From contig NZ_CP133267.1 in assembly GCF_030915465.1 (NCBI RefSeq), positions 3,337,001 to 3,401,000 of the forward strand: a stretch of DNA of 64,000 nucleotides. Reading direction: 5' to 3'. Under the pieces are notes generated by a model. The model saw only the letters and a list, made by a program, of their open reading frames with translations, did not search any database and was not told where the DNA came from. Both the position numbers and the translations under genes were made by a program. Source of the stretch: Neobacillus sp. PS3-34. GTDB taxonomy: Bacteria > Bacillota > Bacilli > Bacillales > Cytobacillaceae. Shown in pieces: positions 38,896-49,132 of the stretch (position 1 is the stretch's first letter; each line of letters starts with the position of its first letter).

Positions 38896-38925
38896 ATTAT
38901 ATAATTTTATTCAGGGAAATGTCAA
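38896..38925 (-). promoter_or_regulatory. Perfect-consensus sigma-A promoter of rpsD
   Basis: On the minus strand TTGACA (38925-38920) and TATAAT (38901-38896) are exact consensus hexamers 18 bases apart. This suits a highly expressed ribosomal protein gene. The rest of the gap to the GGDEF gene holds a TATAAT at 39013-39018 on the plus strand with no clear -35. Confidence 0.85.
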
Positions 38926-39149
38926 GGCGTTTTTCATTCTCTTAAATTGTGGAAGTTCGATTTAAAAGATATTTTTTCAACAAATCCATTCATTCTAGTA
39001 TTTTACCTGTGTTATAATTGAATAATCAAATAGTCCTACATACGGTGTGTCGGAATTAGGGAATATCGTATGAATTCAAGTTAATGAAAATGAAACGATA
39101 TTGTATATTTATGGAAGATAAAATCACGGGCAAAATTAGGTGATATGGT

Positions 39150-41042
39150 ATGGAATTATTGGAGAGCGACCTGGTCCTTCAGCTTAAAAGCTGTTTTTTT
39201 GATATGATCGGCGGAGAGTCTGGCATAATACCTTTTGAAACGGCTGCCTATGAAATGCTGTTGACTGTAAAAAGGTTGCTTCATTCAGAGGAAGTTACTT
39301 TATATTGGTATGATGAATGGAAACAGCAATTTCGGTATGAAGGGAGTGCGGTTGATGGAAGTAATGCATCCACCGACCCATCTTTTATTCCATACGAATT
39401 AATGGAAACGATAACAGGAAATTGCAATGTGTACCGTAAACCGCTGCCTATCGATTATTTTGATAGGTTTGATTTTCTGGTCATGCTGAAGGCAAACGGT
39501 AAATTGATTGGCTTTATGGCTTTGAAGGAAAACCGTGATAAAAGTCTCGGTCAGATGGGAAACGGGATATTTACGGGACTAGCGAAGGAATGCAGTTTAT
39601 TTTTAGAAAAGGCACGTAACCTGGAAAAAGTAATAATGGAAGAGAAAAAATATAAACGTCTCTTTAAGGTAACGGAAAAATTTCACTCCACTATGGATAT
39701 GGATGCTGTTCTCGGTGAAATTATTATGACGCTTCAAGACGTGTACCCTGCTTTTTCTTATTATCTACTTCTTTCACAGGATAATCATAACCACAGCGGG
39801 CTTCCTATTAAGGATTTGGAATATGATAGTGAAAATATTGCTGCCATGCAGGCCTATGTAACCGGAACCATCCAGTTCGAAGATTCTTTGCAGGAAAGAA
39901 GATCCATTTTATATGCCCCTTTAAAAGGGAAGCAGGGAGTATATGGGGTGCTGCAGGTTATTGCCCCAAATACACTTATGTTTCCGAAAAATGAAGTGGA
40001 ATTCATCACTCTGCTCGCTGATACTGCAGGCAGTGCTCTGGAAAATGCCCAGCTTTACCAGCATTCAAAAAGGCTTATTTCAGATTTGCAGTTAATCAAT
40101 GAAACATCACACCGGCTGAATTCTAATTTACGTTTAAATGAAACCATCAATTACATGTGCGAACAAATAATTAATTCATTTAATGCTCAGGAAGTCGGAT
40201 TTTTTATGCTTTCACATGATCAGGGAGAGGCACAGGTTTTGCCCGGATCTACTGAATTTTTCCTGACGCAGGATGCTGAAATCTATATAAATTATATAAT
40301 GGGAAAAATCGAGAAAGAAATAGACTCTCTTTTTATCGGGGATTTACAGCTTCAAACTAGTAGTCCTAATAAAAAGGTATTCCGTTCCGTAATAGCGGTT
40401 CCCATGGTTCAGAGTGATACATTGAAGGGCTTTGCGATTATTGTGCAGGAAGAACCCTATTATTTTTCCTTTGAAACCTTTAAGCTGCTGCAGTCGTTGA
40501 TTCATCATTCGACTCTCGCATTCACGAACTCCATTCTGCATGAAGAATTGGAAAAAATGATTATAACAGATCATTTAACAAAATTGCATTCACGCAATTA
40601 TTTGGATGAAAGAATCCAGAGGTCCATGTTAGATGACGAGCAGGGCGCATTTATCCTGATTGATATTGACGATTTTAAAATAATAAATGACACCTATGGG
40701 CATCAGCTAGGCGATGAAGTAATCATCCAGGTGGCGAATCTGATTAAAGGAAATATTCGTGGCTCAGATATTGGCGCGCGCTGGGGTGGAGAGGAATTAG
40801 CTATTTATCTGCCTAAAGTAACACTTAGCGCCGGCGTAGCGATAGCTGACAGATTGGTTGAAAGGGTAGCGGAAAGCACCGATCCTAATGTGACAATTTC
40901 CTGTGGTGTGTCATATTGGAACAGGGACAGACTTGACTCGTTTAAGTTTTTATTTAAGCGTGCAGATGAAGCGCTTTATTATGCCAAAAATTCCGGAAAA
41001 AACAAAGTGATTACCCAGGAAGATAAGACTCGGATAAGCTAG
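39150..41042 (+). CDS. GAF and GGDEF domain protein (YtrP-like diguanylate cyclase)
   Basis: A 630-residue cytoplasmic signalling protein. The N-terminal three quarters contain two or more GAF-like sensor regions (about residues 30-160, 190-310 and 330-460) joined by helical linkers. The C-terminal GGDEF domain starts at DHLTKLHSRNYLD. Its active loop is RWGGEELAI; the final residue L replaces the usual F. The metal aspartates are in ILIDIDDFKIINDTYGHQLGDE. An inhibitory-site RxxD (RGSD) stands five residues before GGEEL. So it is probably an active c-di-GMP synthase with product inhibition. The B. subtilis counterpart by position is YtrP. No phosphodiesterase is nearby. Confidence 0.82.
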   Translation: MELLESDLVLQLKSCFFDMIGGESGIIPFETAAYEMLLTVKRLLHSEEVTLYWYDEWKQQFRYEGSAVDGSNASTDPSFIPYELMETITGNCNVYRKPLPIDYFDRFDFLVMLKANGKLIGFMALKENRDKSLGQMGNGIFTGLAKECSLFLEKARNLEKVIMEEKKYKRLFKVTEKFHSTMDMDAVLGEIIMTLQDVYPAFSYYLLLSQDNHNHSGLPIKDLEYDSENIAAMQAYVTGTIQFEDSLQERRSILYAPLKGKQGVYGVLQVIAPNTLMFPKNEVEFITLLADTAGSALENAQLYQHSKRLISDLQLINETSHRLNSNLRLNETINYMCEQIINSFNAQEVGFFMLSHDQGEAQVLPGSTEFFLTQDAEIYINYIMGKIEKEIDSLFIGDLQLQTSSPNKKVFRSVIAVPMVQSDTLKGFAIIVQEEPYYFSFETFKLLQSLIHHSTLAFTNSILHEELEKMIITDHLTKLHSRNYLDERIQRSMLDDEQGAFILIDIDDFKIINDTYGHQLGDEVIIQVANLIKGNIRGSDIGARWGGEELAIYLPKVTLSAGVAIADRLVERVAESTDPNVTISCGVSYWNRDRLDSFKFLFKRADEALYYAKNSGKNKVITQEDKTRIS

Positions 41043-41072
41043 GCATCTCCTTGAACTGGGATGCCTTTTCTT
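41040..41072 (+). terminator. Terminator after the GGDEF gene
   Basis: AGGCATCTCC pairs with GGGATGCCT, followed by TTTCTT. Confidence 0.75.
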
Positions 41073-41144
41073 ATGAATTCAATCAAATCTCTTTCCATAA
41101 TAATGGATTTATCATATTCTGTAATAAAGACATAAAAAGAAAAA

Positions 41145-41158
41145 TGTAAGCGCTTGCA
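41145..41158 (+). promoter_or_regulatory. Perfect cre site before methionine gamma-lyase
   Basis: TGTAAGCGCTTGCA matches the CcpA operator consensus TGWAANCGNTNWCA at all fixed positions and is a near-perfect palindrome. It ends 23 bases before the start codon, so it would lie in or after the promoter, which predicts repression by CcpA. Confidence 0.8.
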
Positions 41159-41181
41159 ATAAAGTTTGGGGAGGAATCGAA

Positions 41182-42367
41182 ATGAAGGAAAATAATATGC
41201 GGTTTGAAACTGAAGTCATTCATTCAGGATATTCTTCGGAAAAGTATGAGGGAAGCTTAACTCCACCGTTATTTCAAACATCAACTTTTACCTTCTCCAC
41301 TGCTGAGCAGGGTGAAAAAAGATTTGCCGGGGAAGAAGAAGGGTTCATCTATTCCAGGCTTGGGAATCCAACGGTTAAAATGCTTGAAGATCGAATGGCA
41401 GCCATCGAAAAGGGTGAAGCTGCACTGGCATTCTCTTCTGGAATGGCAGCTGTTTCGGCAATTTTGGTAGCGTTAACGAAAACGGGGGATCATATTCTTT
41501 GTTCACAAGGAGTATATGGCTGTACATTTGGTCTGCTTCAATTAATGAAAGACAAATACGGAATTAGCCATGATTTTTCTTTAATGGATTCAGAGGAAGA
41601 ACTGGAGAAGAGCATTCTACCCAATACCACATGCATTTATATTGAGACACCGATTAATCCCACTATGAAGCTTGTCAATCTTGAGATGGTTTCCTATGTT
41701 GCCAAAAAGAAAGGGATACCAGTGATTGTCGACAATACCTTTTGCTCCCCGTATTTACAGCAGCCGCTACTTCATGGCTGTGATGTCGTTATCCATAGTG
41801 CAACCAAGTATATTTGCGGCCATGGGGATGTCATAGCAGGGATTGCAGTTGGAAACAGGGACTTTATGAAAAAAGTAGCGATAACGACTCAGAAAGACAT
41901 TGGTGGCATCATTTCCCCGTTTGATGCTTGGCTGCTTCTAAGAGGGTTAAAAACTATGGCTGTACGGCTGGATCGCCATTGCGACAATGCAAGCAAGCTA
42001 TTTCAGTTTTTAAAAGGGCAGCCAATGGTTGAAAGTATCTATTATCCAGGGGATGAATTGCATCCTGATTATTGGATCATGGAAAAACAGATGAAACAGC
42101 CGGGTGGCCTGATCTCTTTTTCGATTAAAGGTACGAAAGAAACAGCGCAAGCATTTATGAACCAGTTAAAGCTAATAAAAATAGCTGTAAGCCTGGGGGA
42201 TGCAGAAACATTGATTCAGCACCCGGCTACGATGACCCATGCGGTTGTACCTCAACAGGAACGATTGAAAATGGGCATTGGAGATACTCTCCTTCGCCTT
42301 TCTGTCGGCCTTGAAGGCCTGGGAGGATATTCAGGCTGATTTGGAGCAGGCAATGGAAAAAATCTAA
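41182..42367 (+). CDS. Methionine gamma-lyase / trans-sulfuration family enzyme (C-terminal frame break)
   Basis: PLP enzyme of the Cys/Met metabolism family. SRLGNPTVKMLEDRMA at the N-terminus, FSSGMAAVSA, VDNTFCSPYLQQP, and SATKYICGHGDVIAG with the PLP lysine near residue 211 are clear. SLGDAETLIQHPATMTHA follows. It most resembles methionine gamma-lyases (methionine to methanethiol, 2-oxobutyrate and ammonia); cystathionine lyase or synthase activity is the alternative. GGGGAGG precedes ATG 41182. At GGCC 42316-42319 the frame shifts; correction restores an EDIQADLEQAMEKI end at the TAA at 42365, about 394-395 residues. Confidence 0.85.
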
Positions 42368-42368
42368 A

Positions 42369-42404
42369 GAAAGGGCAAAGCGGAAACACCGCTTTGCCCA
42401 ATTT
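42369..42404. terminator. Bidirectional terminator between methionine gamma-lyase and fRMsr
   Basis: GGGCAAAGCGG pairs perfectly with CCGCTTTGCCC around AAACA. Confidence 0.88.
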
Positions 42405-42407
42405 TAT

Positions 42408-42889
42408 TTAAATAAACTCCACCAAAACCTTAACTAGTTCTTCCAGCTTTTCCTGGTCCATTTCATCAAAACGGTTTTTTTCAGGAGAATCGATATCTAA
42501 AACTCCGATTAGCTTTCCTTCTTTCATCAATGGAACGACAATTTCGGATTGGGAGGCGGCGTCGCAGGCTATGTGCCTGGAAACTGGTGAACATCCTCAA
42601 CACGAATGGTTTCCCGTAATTTGGCTGCTGTTCCGCAGACTCCTTTTCCAACAGGGATTCGAACACAGGCTGGCAAGCCTTGAAATGGCCCAAGTACCAA
42701 TTCGTTATCGTTTTCCATGAGGTAAAAACCAACCCAGTTAATTCGGTCAAGAAATTGATTTAAAAGGGCTGAAGCATTGCTGAGATTGGCAATTTTATTA
42801 GTTTCACCGTGAAGCAAAGCCTGCAGCTGCTTTTTAACAAGTTCATAATTTTCTTCTTTAGTCCCGTTATATAATCCGACATTAAACAT
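42408..42889 (-). CDS. ytsP: Free methionine-(R)-sulfoxide reductase, GAF fold (one frame break)
   Basis: Reduces free methionine-R-sulfoxide with thioredoxin. The 160-residue repaired product is a single GAF domain with NWVGFYLME, GPFQGLPACVRIPVGKGVCGTAA and, after the break, HIACDAASQSEIVVPL. The three cysteines of the fRMsr active site are all present (ACVR, GVCG, ACDA). The break near 42575 is a missing base in GGCC; as read, translation stops after QFPGT and loses a third of the protein. It is convergent with methionine gamma-lyase, so two enzymes of methionine chemistry share a terminator. Confidence 0.88.
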
Positions 42890-43062
42890 GAATATTCACC
42901 TGGTCCCTTCGAATTTTATCTATTATTTTATCAAAAATAGCAGTTATTGAGGAGAAATTGTCGAGAAATTTTTAAAGGGTTGATAAGGATGCTCCAAGAA
43001 TGTAATTGTATAAGGCAAATCATGTGATATATACGGCCATGTACGCTCTAGGAGGAATTTGG

Positions 43063-43695
43063 ATGGTAAAGAATTCGAAAGAAGCGATTGTGAATGCAGC
43101 AATCTCGTTATTTAATACAAAAGGTTATTCTGGAACATCCATCAGGGACATTGCCGGGAGTGCAAATGTAAATATCGCTAATATTGCCTATTATTTTCAA
43201 AACAAGCACGGATTGCTGGAGCATTGTTTTACTTCTTTTTTTGAGCAGTATTTAGCTGAACTTGAGGCGGGATATGTACTCTTAAATCAAGGGGCTGAGT
43301 TCTGTCTGAAAAATATCTCGGCCAACCTCTTGAACTTCTACTTCCGTAATATCCACCTAACCAGATTTATTTTACGTGAGATGTCAATTGATTCACAGGT
43401 AGTCAGGGAAATTATGTCCACATATTGCCTGAAAGAAAAATATCTTCTCCAGAAGGTACTTGAAAAAGGTAAAGAATGGGGAGAGTTCCGACCCCATTCA
43501 AGTGAATATATGATAATCCAGCTAAAAGGGCTTCTGACCATGCCTTTTTTAAATCCACATTATATAACCGAGGTTCTTCACGTGTATACACATGAACGCT
43601 TTTTTGTTGAGAAATACCAACAGGAAATCGATAACTGGATTGTAGGGTTTCTATGCACTGGGATAAAACGGCAGAAAGAAGCCATGCTGTTATAA
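43063..43695 (+). CDS. refaZ: TetR-family regulator RefaZ (YttP)
   Basis: A 210-residue TetR-type DNA-binding protein. The N-terminal helix-turn-helix (AAISLFNTKGYSGTSIRDIAGSANVNIANIAYYFQNKHGLLEHCF) is clear; the C-terminal half is the helical dimer domain. B. subtilis RefaZ (207 residues) binds sites around oriC and modulates FtsZ ring position at the onset of sporulation. The position next to ytsP, the histidinol phosphatase and ezrA is the same here. ATG 43063 follows AGGAGG; the ORF start at 43006 has no ribosome binding site. Confidence 0.82.
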   Translation: MVKNSKEAIVNAAISLFNTKGYSGTSIRDIAGSANVNIANIAYYFQNKHGLLEHCFTSFFEQYLAELEAGYVLLNQGAEFCLKNISANLLNFYFRNIHLTRFILREMSIDSQVVREIMSTYCLKEKYLLQKVLEKGKEWGEFRPHSSEYMIIQLKGLLTMPFLNPHYITEVLHVYTHERFFVEKYQQEIDNWIVGFLCTGIKRQKEAMLL

Positions 43696-43697
43696 TT

Positions 43698-44492
43698 CTA
43701 AAACAGCATAACATTCAGCCCTTGTCCCATATCTTTGGTTTGGTGTGCATCTGAACCATAAATAAGTGGAATTTTCATTTTTTGGGCTTCCCGAACGATC
43801 CAATCAGAAGGATATGGTTCTCTGCAGAGGGGCTTAGCAGTTCCTGCCCCATTGTAATCTAGTTCATAGCCGTTTCTTTTTATCGACTGAAGGATAGTGA
43901 AGATTTCCTCTTTAAAATCCTCCGGTTGCGGAAACTTTTTATGAAACTTCCTGATTAACGTGATATGTCCTATACGCTTCGGCTTAAAAGGGCCGAGGTC
44001 TGCATTAATAGAGTATAGAACGGTTTGATAGTATTTTTTATAAAGGGCCTTAATGGATCCATACTGTTTAATCATGGATTCAAACAAGTCTGGACTATAA
44101 TCCACGCAATCATAATTGCCTTCTTGCTTTAAAAAATGAACGGATAACACCGCATCATCAAGCTTTTCTCCAATCTCATTTAAAAAAAACTTTGTTTCCT
44201 CTTCAAAGCCTTCGATATAATCAACTTCAAGCCCAGCATTGATGACTATTTTCCCTCTAAATCGTTCTTTTACCCTGTCTATTTCCTTGAAGTAATCAAT
44301 TAAATCTTTGTGCTGCATTGCGCTGTCCCTCGTTGGAACTGTATCCGAAAATCCGTCAGGAAAGGGGGCATGTTCTGTAAAAGTAATCTCCTTTAACCCC
44401 AAAGAGAGAGCTTTTTGAATATATTCCTCGAACGAATCCTTGGTGCCATGAGGACAAAAAGGAGTATGGATATGCCCATCTTTGTTAATCAT
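43698..44492 (-). CDS. hisK: Histidinol-phosphatase, PHP family
   Basis: Histidine biosynthesis enzyme of 264 residues that dephosphorylates histidinol phosphate. PHP metal-binding motifs are DGHIHTPFCPHG near the N-terminus, ITFTEHAPFPDGF, VINAGLEVDYIEG, VLSVHFLK and YGSDAHQTKDMG. ATG 44492 is preceded by GGAGG with eight-base spacing; ATG 44507 overlaps that site. The gene is convergent with refaZ and only a few bases separate them, and it diverges from ezrA. B. subtilis ytvP (hisJ/hisK) is the counterpart. Confidence 0.9.
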   Translation of the reverse strand: MINKDGHIHTPFCPHGTKDSFEEYIQKALSLGLKEITFTEHAPFPDGFSDTVPTRDSAMQHKDLIDYFKEIDRVKERFRGKIVINAGLEVDYIEGFEEETKFFLNEIGEKLDDAVLSVHFLKQEGNYDCVDYSPDLFESMIKQYGSIKALYKKYYQTVLYSINADLGPFKPKRIGHITLIRKFHKKFPQPEDFKEEIFTILQSIKRNGYELDYNGAGTAKPLCREPYPSDWIVREAQKMKIPLIYGSDAHQTKDMGQGLNVMLF

Positions 44493-44727
44493 GTCCGAAG
44501 CCTCCATTTGTTGAATATAAGGTAGTTTTTTCCCTATTTTTTAAAAATTTCTGTCAATTTTTGTTGTATGGTAAGAAATTCTCCAAAAAAATTGAAATTA
44601 CTAGTCAAAAAATGTCGTTTACATGTTATCATAAAAGCATTGAAAAGAATATGATGATTTACATGTGAAATAGATTAGATAAACTGCTTTTAAAGAAAGC
44701 AGTCTTGCCGGAATCAGGGGGCTTATA

Positions 44728-46421
44728 ATGGAGTATATCATTGGGACAATTATCCTTTTGCTTGCGTTATTCGTAACAGGTTTTTTTATAAAGAAAAAGT
44801 ACTTTAAAGAGATGGACAGGCTGGAATCGTGGAAAATTGACTTAACGGATCGTCCGGTTTTGGATGAAATGTCCAAGGTGAAACAGCTCAATATGACCGG
44901 GCAGACAGAAGAACTTTTTGAAGGCTGGCGCAATGATTGGGATGACATTGTCACAGTTAAGCTGCCAAATCTTGAAGAACTGCTGTTTGATGCAGAAGAA
45001 TACATAGACAAGTACAGGTTCAGACGGGCTAAAGAGGTTCAGCAGGCGATTGAGGAAAAGCTGCATGGAATTGAAGCTCGAATTGCCAATATCTTAGAGG
45101 AACTAAACAGCCTTGTTGGCAGTGAAGAAAAAAATCGGATTGAAATCGAAGAGCTAAAGGAACTTTACCGCGAATCGAAGAAAACACTTCTTGCCCATAG
45201 ACACAGTTTTGGCAAAGCGGAAAAAAGCCTTGAAACTCGCTTGGATGAAGTGTCAGGGAAGTTCCAGATTTTTGATGAAAAAACTGAAAACGGAAATTAC
45301 CTTGAAGCCAGGGAAGTCGTATTAACTATTAAAAGCAAGCTGGAAACGATTAAAATGAATATGGATTTAATCCCACAGTATTTAATTGAATGCCAGTCTA
45401 TCCTCCCTGGCCAAATTTCTGAAGTAAAAGATGGCTATTCCGAAATGATTCAGCAAGGCTATTATCTCGAGCATCTTCAATTTGAAGAGGAAGTCAGCCG
45501 ATTGAGTGAGGAGCTGGAGAGATTGTTCTCCTGCATCGAAGAAGCGGAAGTAGAAAAGCTTGGAGAAGGAATTCAGGAAATTAAAGACAGCATCGAAACC
45601 TTGTTTGATTTATTGGAAAAAGAAGTGAATTCCAGACAGCATATTTTCCAAAATGAAAAAGTCACAGCTGGATTGCTTGACTCTATACAGTCAGACAGTG
45701 AAAGCCTGAAAGAAGAAGTTTTCCATATCCAACAAAGCTACCATTTGACAGAAAACGAGCTTGAAATGCATAGTGAGCTTGAAAAACAATTAGCAGGACT
45801 TTACAAGCGTTTTGTAATTTTGTCAGAAAAAATCAAATTTAACGAAACATCACAATCCTCGATGAGTGATGAACTTCGCGAAATAAAAGAAGACCTTGAT
45901 GCAGTGAGGGACGAGCAACAAAGATTTGGGTATAAATTGCATGCCTTCGCAAGGATGAAATGGCTGCCAGGGAAAAAGTAAGTGAATTGGTCAAGCGTTT
46001 AAGTGAGACAGCCAGACAGGTTTCAAAGAGCAATATTCCTGGCCTTCCTGAGGATTATAAATATCTCTTTGAAGACGGAAACGAGAGCATTCAGAATGTG
46101 AAGAAACGATTGGAAGAAAAGCCTCTAGATATTTCAGCGGTTCACCAATATCTGGAGATTGCGGTTTTGACAGTAGATAAACTGATTAACACTACCACAG
46201 AGATGGTTGAGAATGTCATGCTTGCAGAAAAGGTCATTCAATATGGAAATCGCTACCGCAGCAAGTATCCTTCTATTGCGAAGGGATTAAATGAAGCTGA
46301 AAGAGCCTTCCGCTGTTATGACTATCGAGGAGCTCTTGAACAGGCGGCTGCTTCGATTGAAGAGATTGACCCGGGTGCATTAAAGAAAATTGAGACCATC
46401 TTGTCAAGTGAGAACGAATAA
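44728..46421 (+). CDS. ezrA: Septation ring formation regulator EzrA (one frame break)
   Basis: Negative regulator of FtsZ ring assembly and partner of PBP1. Residues 1-22 are a single membrane helix (IIGTIILLLALFVTGFFI), N-out, followed by KKKYFKEMDRLESWKIDLTDRPV and spectrin-like coiled coils. The frame breaks near 45944. One more C (GCCTT to GCCCTT) restores LRKDEMAAREKVSEL and the conserved SNIPGLPEDY segment. Repair gives 564 residues; B. subtilis EzrA has 562. Divergent from hisK. Confidence 0.93.
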
Positions 46422-46454
46422 CTGTACCAGATTCAACTATAATTCTTTTTATCA

Positions 46455-46487
46455 GTAACCGGTTCGCATCGTTGCGAATCGGTTTTC
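46455..46487 (+). terminator. Terminator after ezrA
   Basis: AACCGGTTCGCA pairs with TGCGAATCGGTT with one mismatch and a TCGT loop, then TTCT. Confidence 0.75.
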
Positions 46488-46660
46488 TATGTCCAGAAAT
46501 AGATAAACAGTGTAATTGTTTTTTGAATTAGTGCCATTAGACGAATTTTGGGGAAATTAAGCTGTATAGCTACAGCCATAAGTATGTCCGTTTAATTTTT
46601 ACGACGTTTATGATAAGCTTTATACTTATATTCGGTTTTCGGCATGAAAGGAGAAGACCA

Positions 46661-47806
46661 ATGATTTATTTTGACAATAGTGCAACTACAAAACCATATA
46701 AGGATGCTTTAGAGTCCTATGTAAAGGTATCAACTGATTACTTTGGAAATCCTTCATCACTTCACGGGCTGGGAGGACAGGCAGAAAAGCTTTTGTCACA
46801 GGCGAGAGCCCAAATCGCAGCCTTGATGAATATAAAGCCGGCGGAATTGTTTTTTACCTCCGGGGGAACGGAAAGCAATAATCTGGCGATTAAGGGAGCT
46901 GCTCTCATGAACAAGGGGAGAGGCCGACACCTTATAACCACCAAAACGGAGCATCCTTCCGTACGGGGAGCAATGGAACAGCTGGAAGAATTTGGGTTCG
47001 GTGTCACCTATCTGTCCGTCGATAATATGGGAAGAGTAAGTGTCGAAGAATTAAGAAATGCCATTAAAGAAGATACGATTTTAGTATCTGTCATGCATGT
47101 TAATAATGAAGTCGGCACCATCCAGCCAATTAAGGAAATTGGCCAAATGCTTGAAGAATTTCCTAAAATCCTTTTTCATGTTGACCATGTACAGGGAATC
47201 GGTAAGGTTCCATTGGATATAAATAAATCCAGAATTGATTTTTGTTCCATTTCGGGCCATAAATTCCATGGGTTAAAGGGAACAGGAGCCATATATATAC
47301 GGGAAGGCCTAAGATTGTCACCATTATTTTCAGGTGGGAATCAGGAATGGCGCCAGAGGAGCGGCACCGAGAATGTGGCTGGAATTGTTGCTATGGCAAA
47401 GGCGTTACGGCTCGAGATGTTAAACAGGGATTTAGGCCTTGAAAAGATGATTTCAATTCAAGATACCTTGAGAATGGGGTTAAAGGAGATAGAAGGCATA
47501 AAGATCCATACGCCGACTATCCATTCCGCTCCGCATATTCTGAATTTTTCTCTGGAGGGTATCAAATCTGAAATTTTTGTCCATGCACTTGAGGAAAAAG
47601 AAATATATGTCTCAACTACAAGCGCATGCTCATCAAAAAAGAAAGCTCCAAGCCGGACACTTCTTGCAATGGGTGTTCCACAGGAGCTTGCAGAAAGCTC
47701 AATCCGTCTCAGCCTTTCCTTTGACAATAGAGAAGAAGAGGCTTTAATAGTTCTCGCCGCTATAAAAGAAACAACTGGGAATTTAGGAAGGATAATGACG
47801 AAATGA
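46661..47806 (+). CDS. nifZ: Cysteine desulfurase NifZ (sulfur donor for ThiI)
   Basis: PLP enzyme of 381 residues that takes sulfur from cysteine. MIYFDNSATTKP at the start, FTSGGTESNNLA, SISGHKFHGLKGTGAIYIR with the PLP lysine near residue 203, and STTSACSSKKK with the persulfide cysteine near residue 325 are visible. ATG 46661 has AAAGGAG upstream; the earlier start at 46610 adds an unconserved leader. The stop overlaps the thiI start (ATGA), so the two are translationally coupled and work together in tRNA 4-thiouridine formation. Confidence 0.93.
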   Translation: MIYFDNSATTKPYKDALESYVKVSTDYFGNPSSLHGLGGQAEKLLSQARAQIAALMNIKPAELFFTSGGTESNNLAIKGAALMNKGRGRHLITTKTEHPSVRGAMEQLEEFGFGVTYLSVDNMGRVSVEELRNAIKEDTILVSVMHVNNEVGTIQPIKEIGQMLEEFPKILFHVDHVQGIGKVPLDINKSRIDFCSISGHKFHGLKGTGAIYIREGLRLSPLFSGGNQEWRQRSGTENVAGIVAMAKALRLEMLNRDLGLEKMISIQDTLRMGLKEIEGIKIHTPTIHSAPHILNFSLEGIKSEIFVHALEEKEIYVSTTSACSSKKKAPSRTLLAMGVPQELAESSIRLSLSFDNREEEALIVLAAIKETTGNLGRIMTK

Positions 47807-49010
47807 ATTATGACCGCATATTAATACGTTATGGTGAAATATCTACTAAAGGAAGAAATCGCAACAAATTTGTCGATAAATTAAAAAAGAGTATTAATAA
47901 AGCACTCGCAGGTTTTCCAAAAATTGAAATCGAAGCGACCAGAGAAAGAATGTATATTCTCTTGAATGGTGAAAATGGAGATGAAATTTCGGAAGCATTA
48001 AGGAATATTTTTGGTATCCAATCGTTCAGCCCTGCAGTAAAGGTTGAAAGAAATCTTGAAAAAATGAAGAAAGCTGCCCTTGAGCTGGTTACCAGGATTT
48101 ATCAAGATGGACAAACCTTTAAGATCACTGGAAGAAGAGCTGATAAAACCTTTGAATTAAATACAGATGAAATTAACCATGAATTTGGCGGACACTTATT
48201 AAAAAATATCCCCGGTCTAAAAGTCGATGTGAAAAAACCGGATATTAACCTGCAAATAGAAGTCAGGCTGAAGCAGTTTATTTAACGTGTGAAACCATTT
48301 ATGGTGCAGGCGGGATGCCTGTAGGCTCTAGTGGCAGGGCGATGCTAATGCTGTCGGGAGGGATTGATAGCCCGGTTGCAGGGTATTTAGCGATGAAAAG
48401 AGGATTGGAGCTTGAAGCGGTCCATTTTTTCAGTCCGCCTTTCACAAGTGAGCGCTCAAAGCAAAAAGTACTTGATCTCACTGAAATTCTTTCTAAAATC
48501 AGCGGCCAGATTACCTTGCATATTGTTCCATTTACGGAAATTCAGCAGGCTATCAGGCAGCAGGTTCCTGAAAATTACTCCATGACGACAACAAGGCGCA
48601 TGATGCTCCGTATAACTGATGAAATTAGGAATAGGCGTGAGGGGCTGGCGATTGTTACGGGTGAAAGTCTTGGCCAGGTAGCAAGCCAGACATTGGAAAG
48701 TATGTTTGCTATTAATGAGGTAACCAATACACCGCTTTTACGGCCTTTAATTACAATGGATAAATCAGATATTATAAAAATATCCCAAGAAATAAATACG
48801 CATGATATTTCCATCCGGCCTTATGAGGATTGCTGTACAATATTTGTTCCAGCTTCACCGAAAACAAAGCCTCGCAGGGAAAAGGTAGGGCACTTCGAAA
48901 GCTTTATCGACTTTGAGCCGTATATTCAAAGGGCTGTGGATGGGGTTGAAACAATTCATATTGGCGCAGCCCAAAAGAAGCAAGAAAACCAAATAGATGA
49001 TTTATTCTAA
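47803..49010 (+). CDS. thiI: tRNA 4-thiouridine sulfurtransferase ThiI (one frame break)
   Basis: Adds sulfur to U8 of tRNA. The N-terminal ferredoxin-like and THUMP domains ([31 protein letters not shown]) precede the PP-loop ATP site [14 protein letters not shown] and the C-terminal cysteine loop EDCCTIF. No rhodanese domain is present, typical of Bacillus ThiI. The frame breaks near 48267; one extra base (for example GGCTG to GGCCTG) restores [19 protein letters not shown] and gives 402 residues, against 401 in B. subtilis. Confidence 0.93.
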
Positions 49011-49078
49011 AAAAAATTAAATTATTTTATTAATTAGCAGATTTCTAATAATTTGTGAACAATTACCAAAAAAGTTTT

Positions 49079-49108
49079 GAATGATGCCATGTGATTCTAC
49101 ACATTCTA
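49079..49108 (+). promoter_or_regulatory. Sigma-G-type promoter of sspA
   Basis: GAATG at 49079-49083 and CATTCTA at 49102-49108 are 18 bases apart, matching the forespore sigma-G pattern (GHATR, 17-18 bases, CATNHTA). It lies 24 bases before the start codon. Confidence 0.8.
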
Positions 49109-49132
49109 TATTTACAAAGGAGGTGAAATCAC

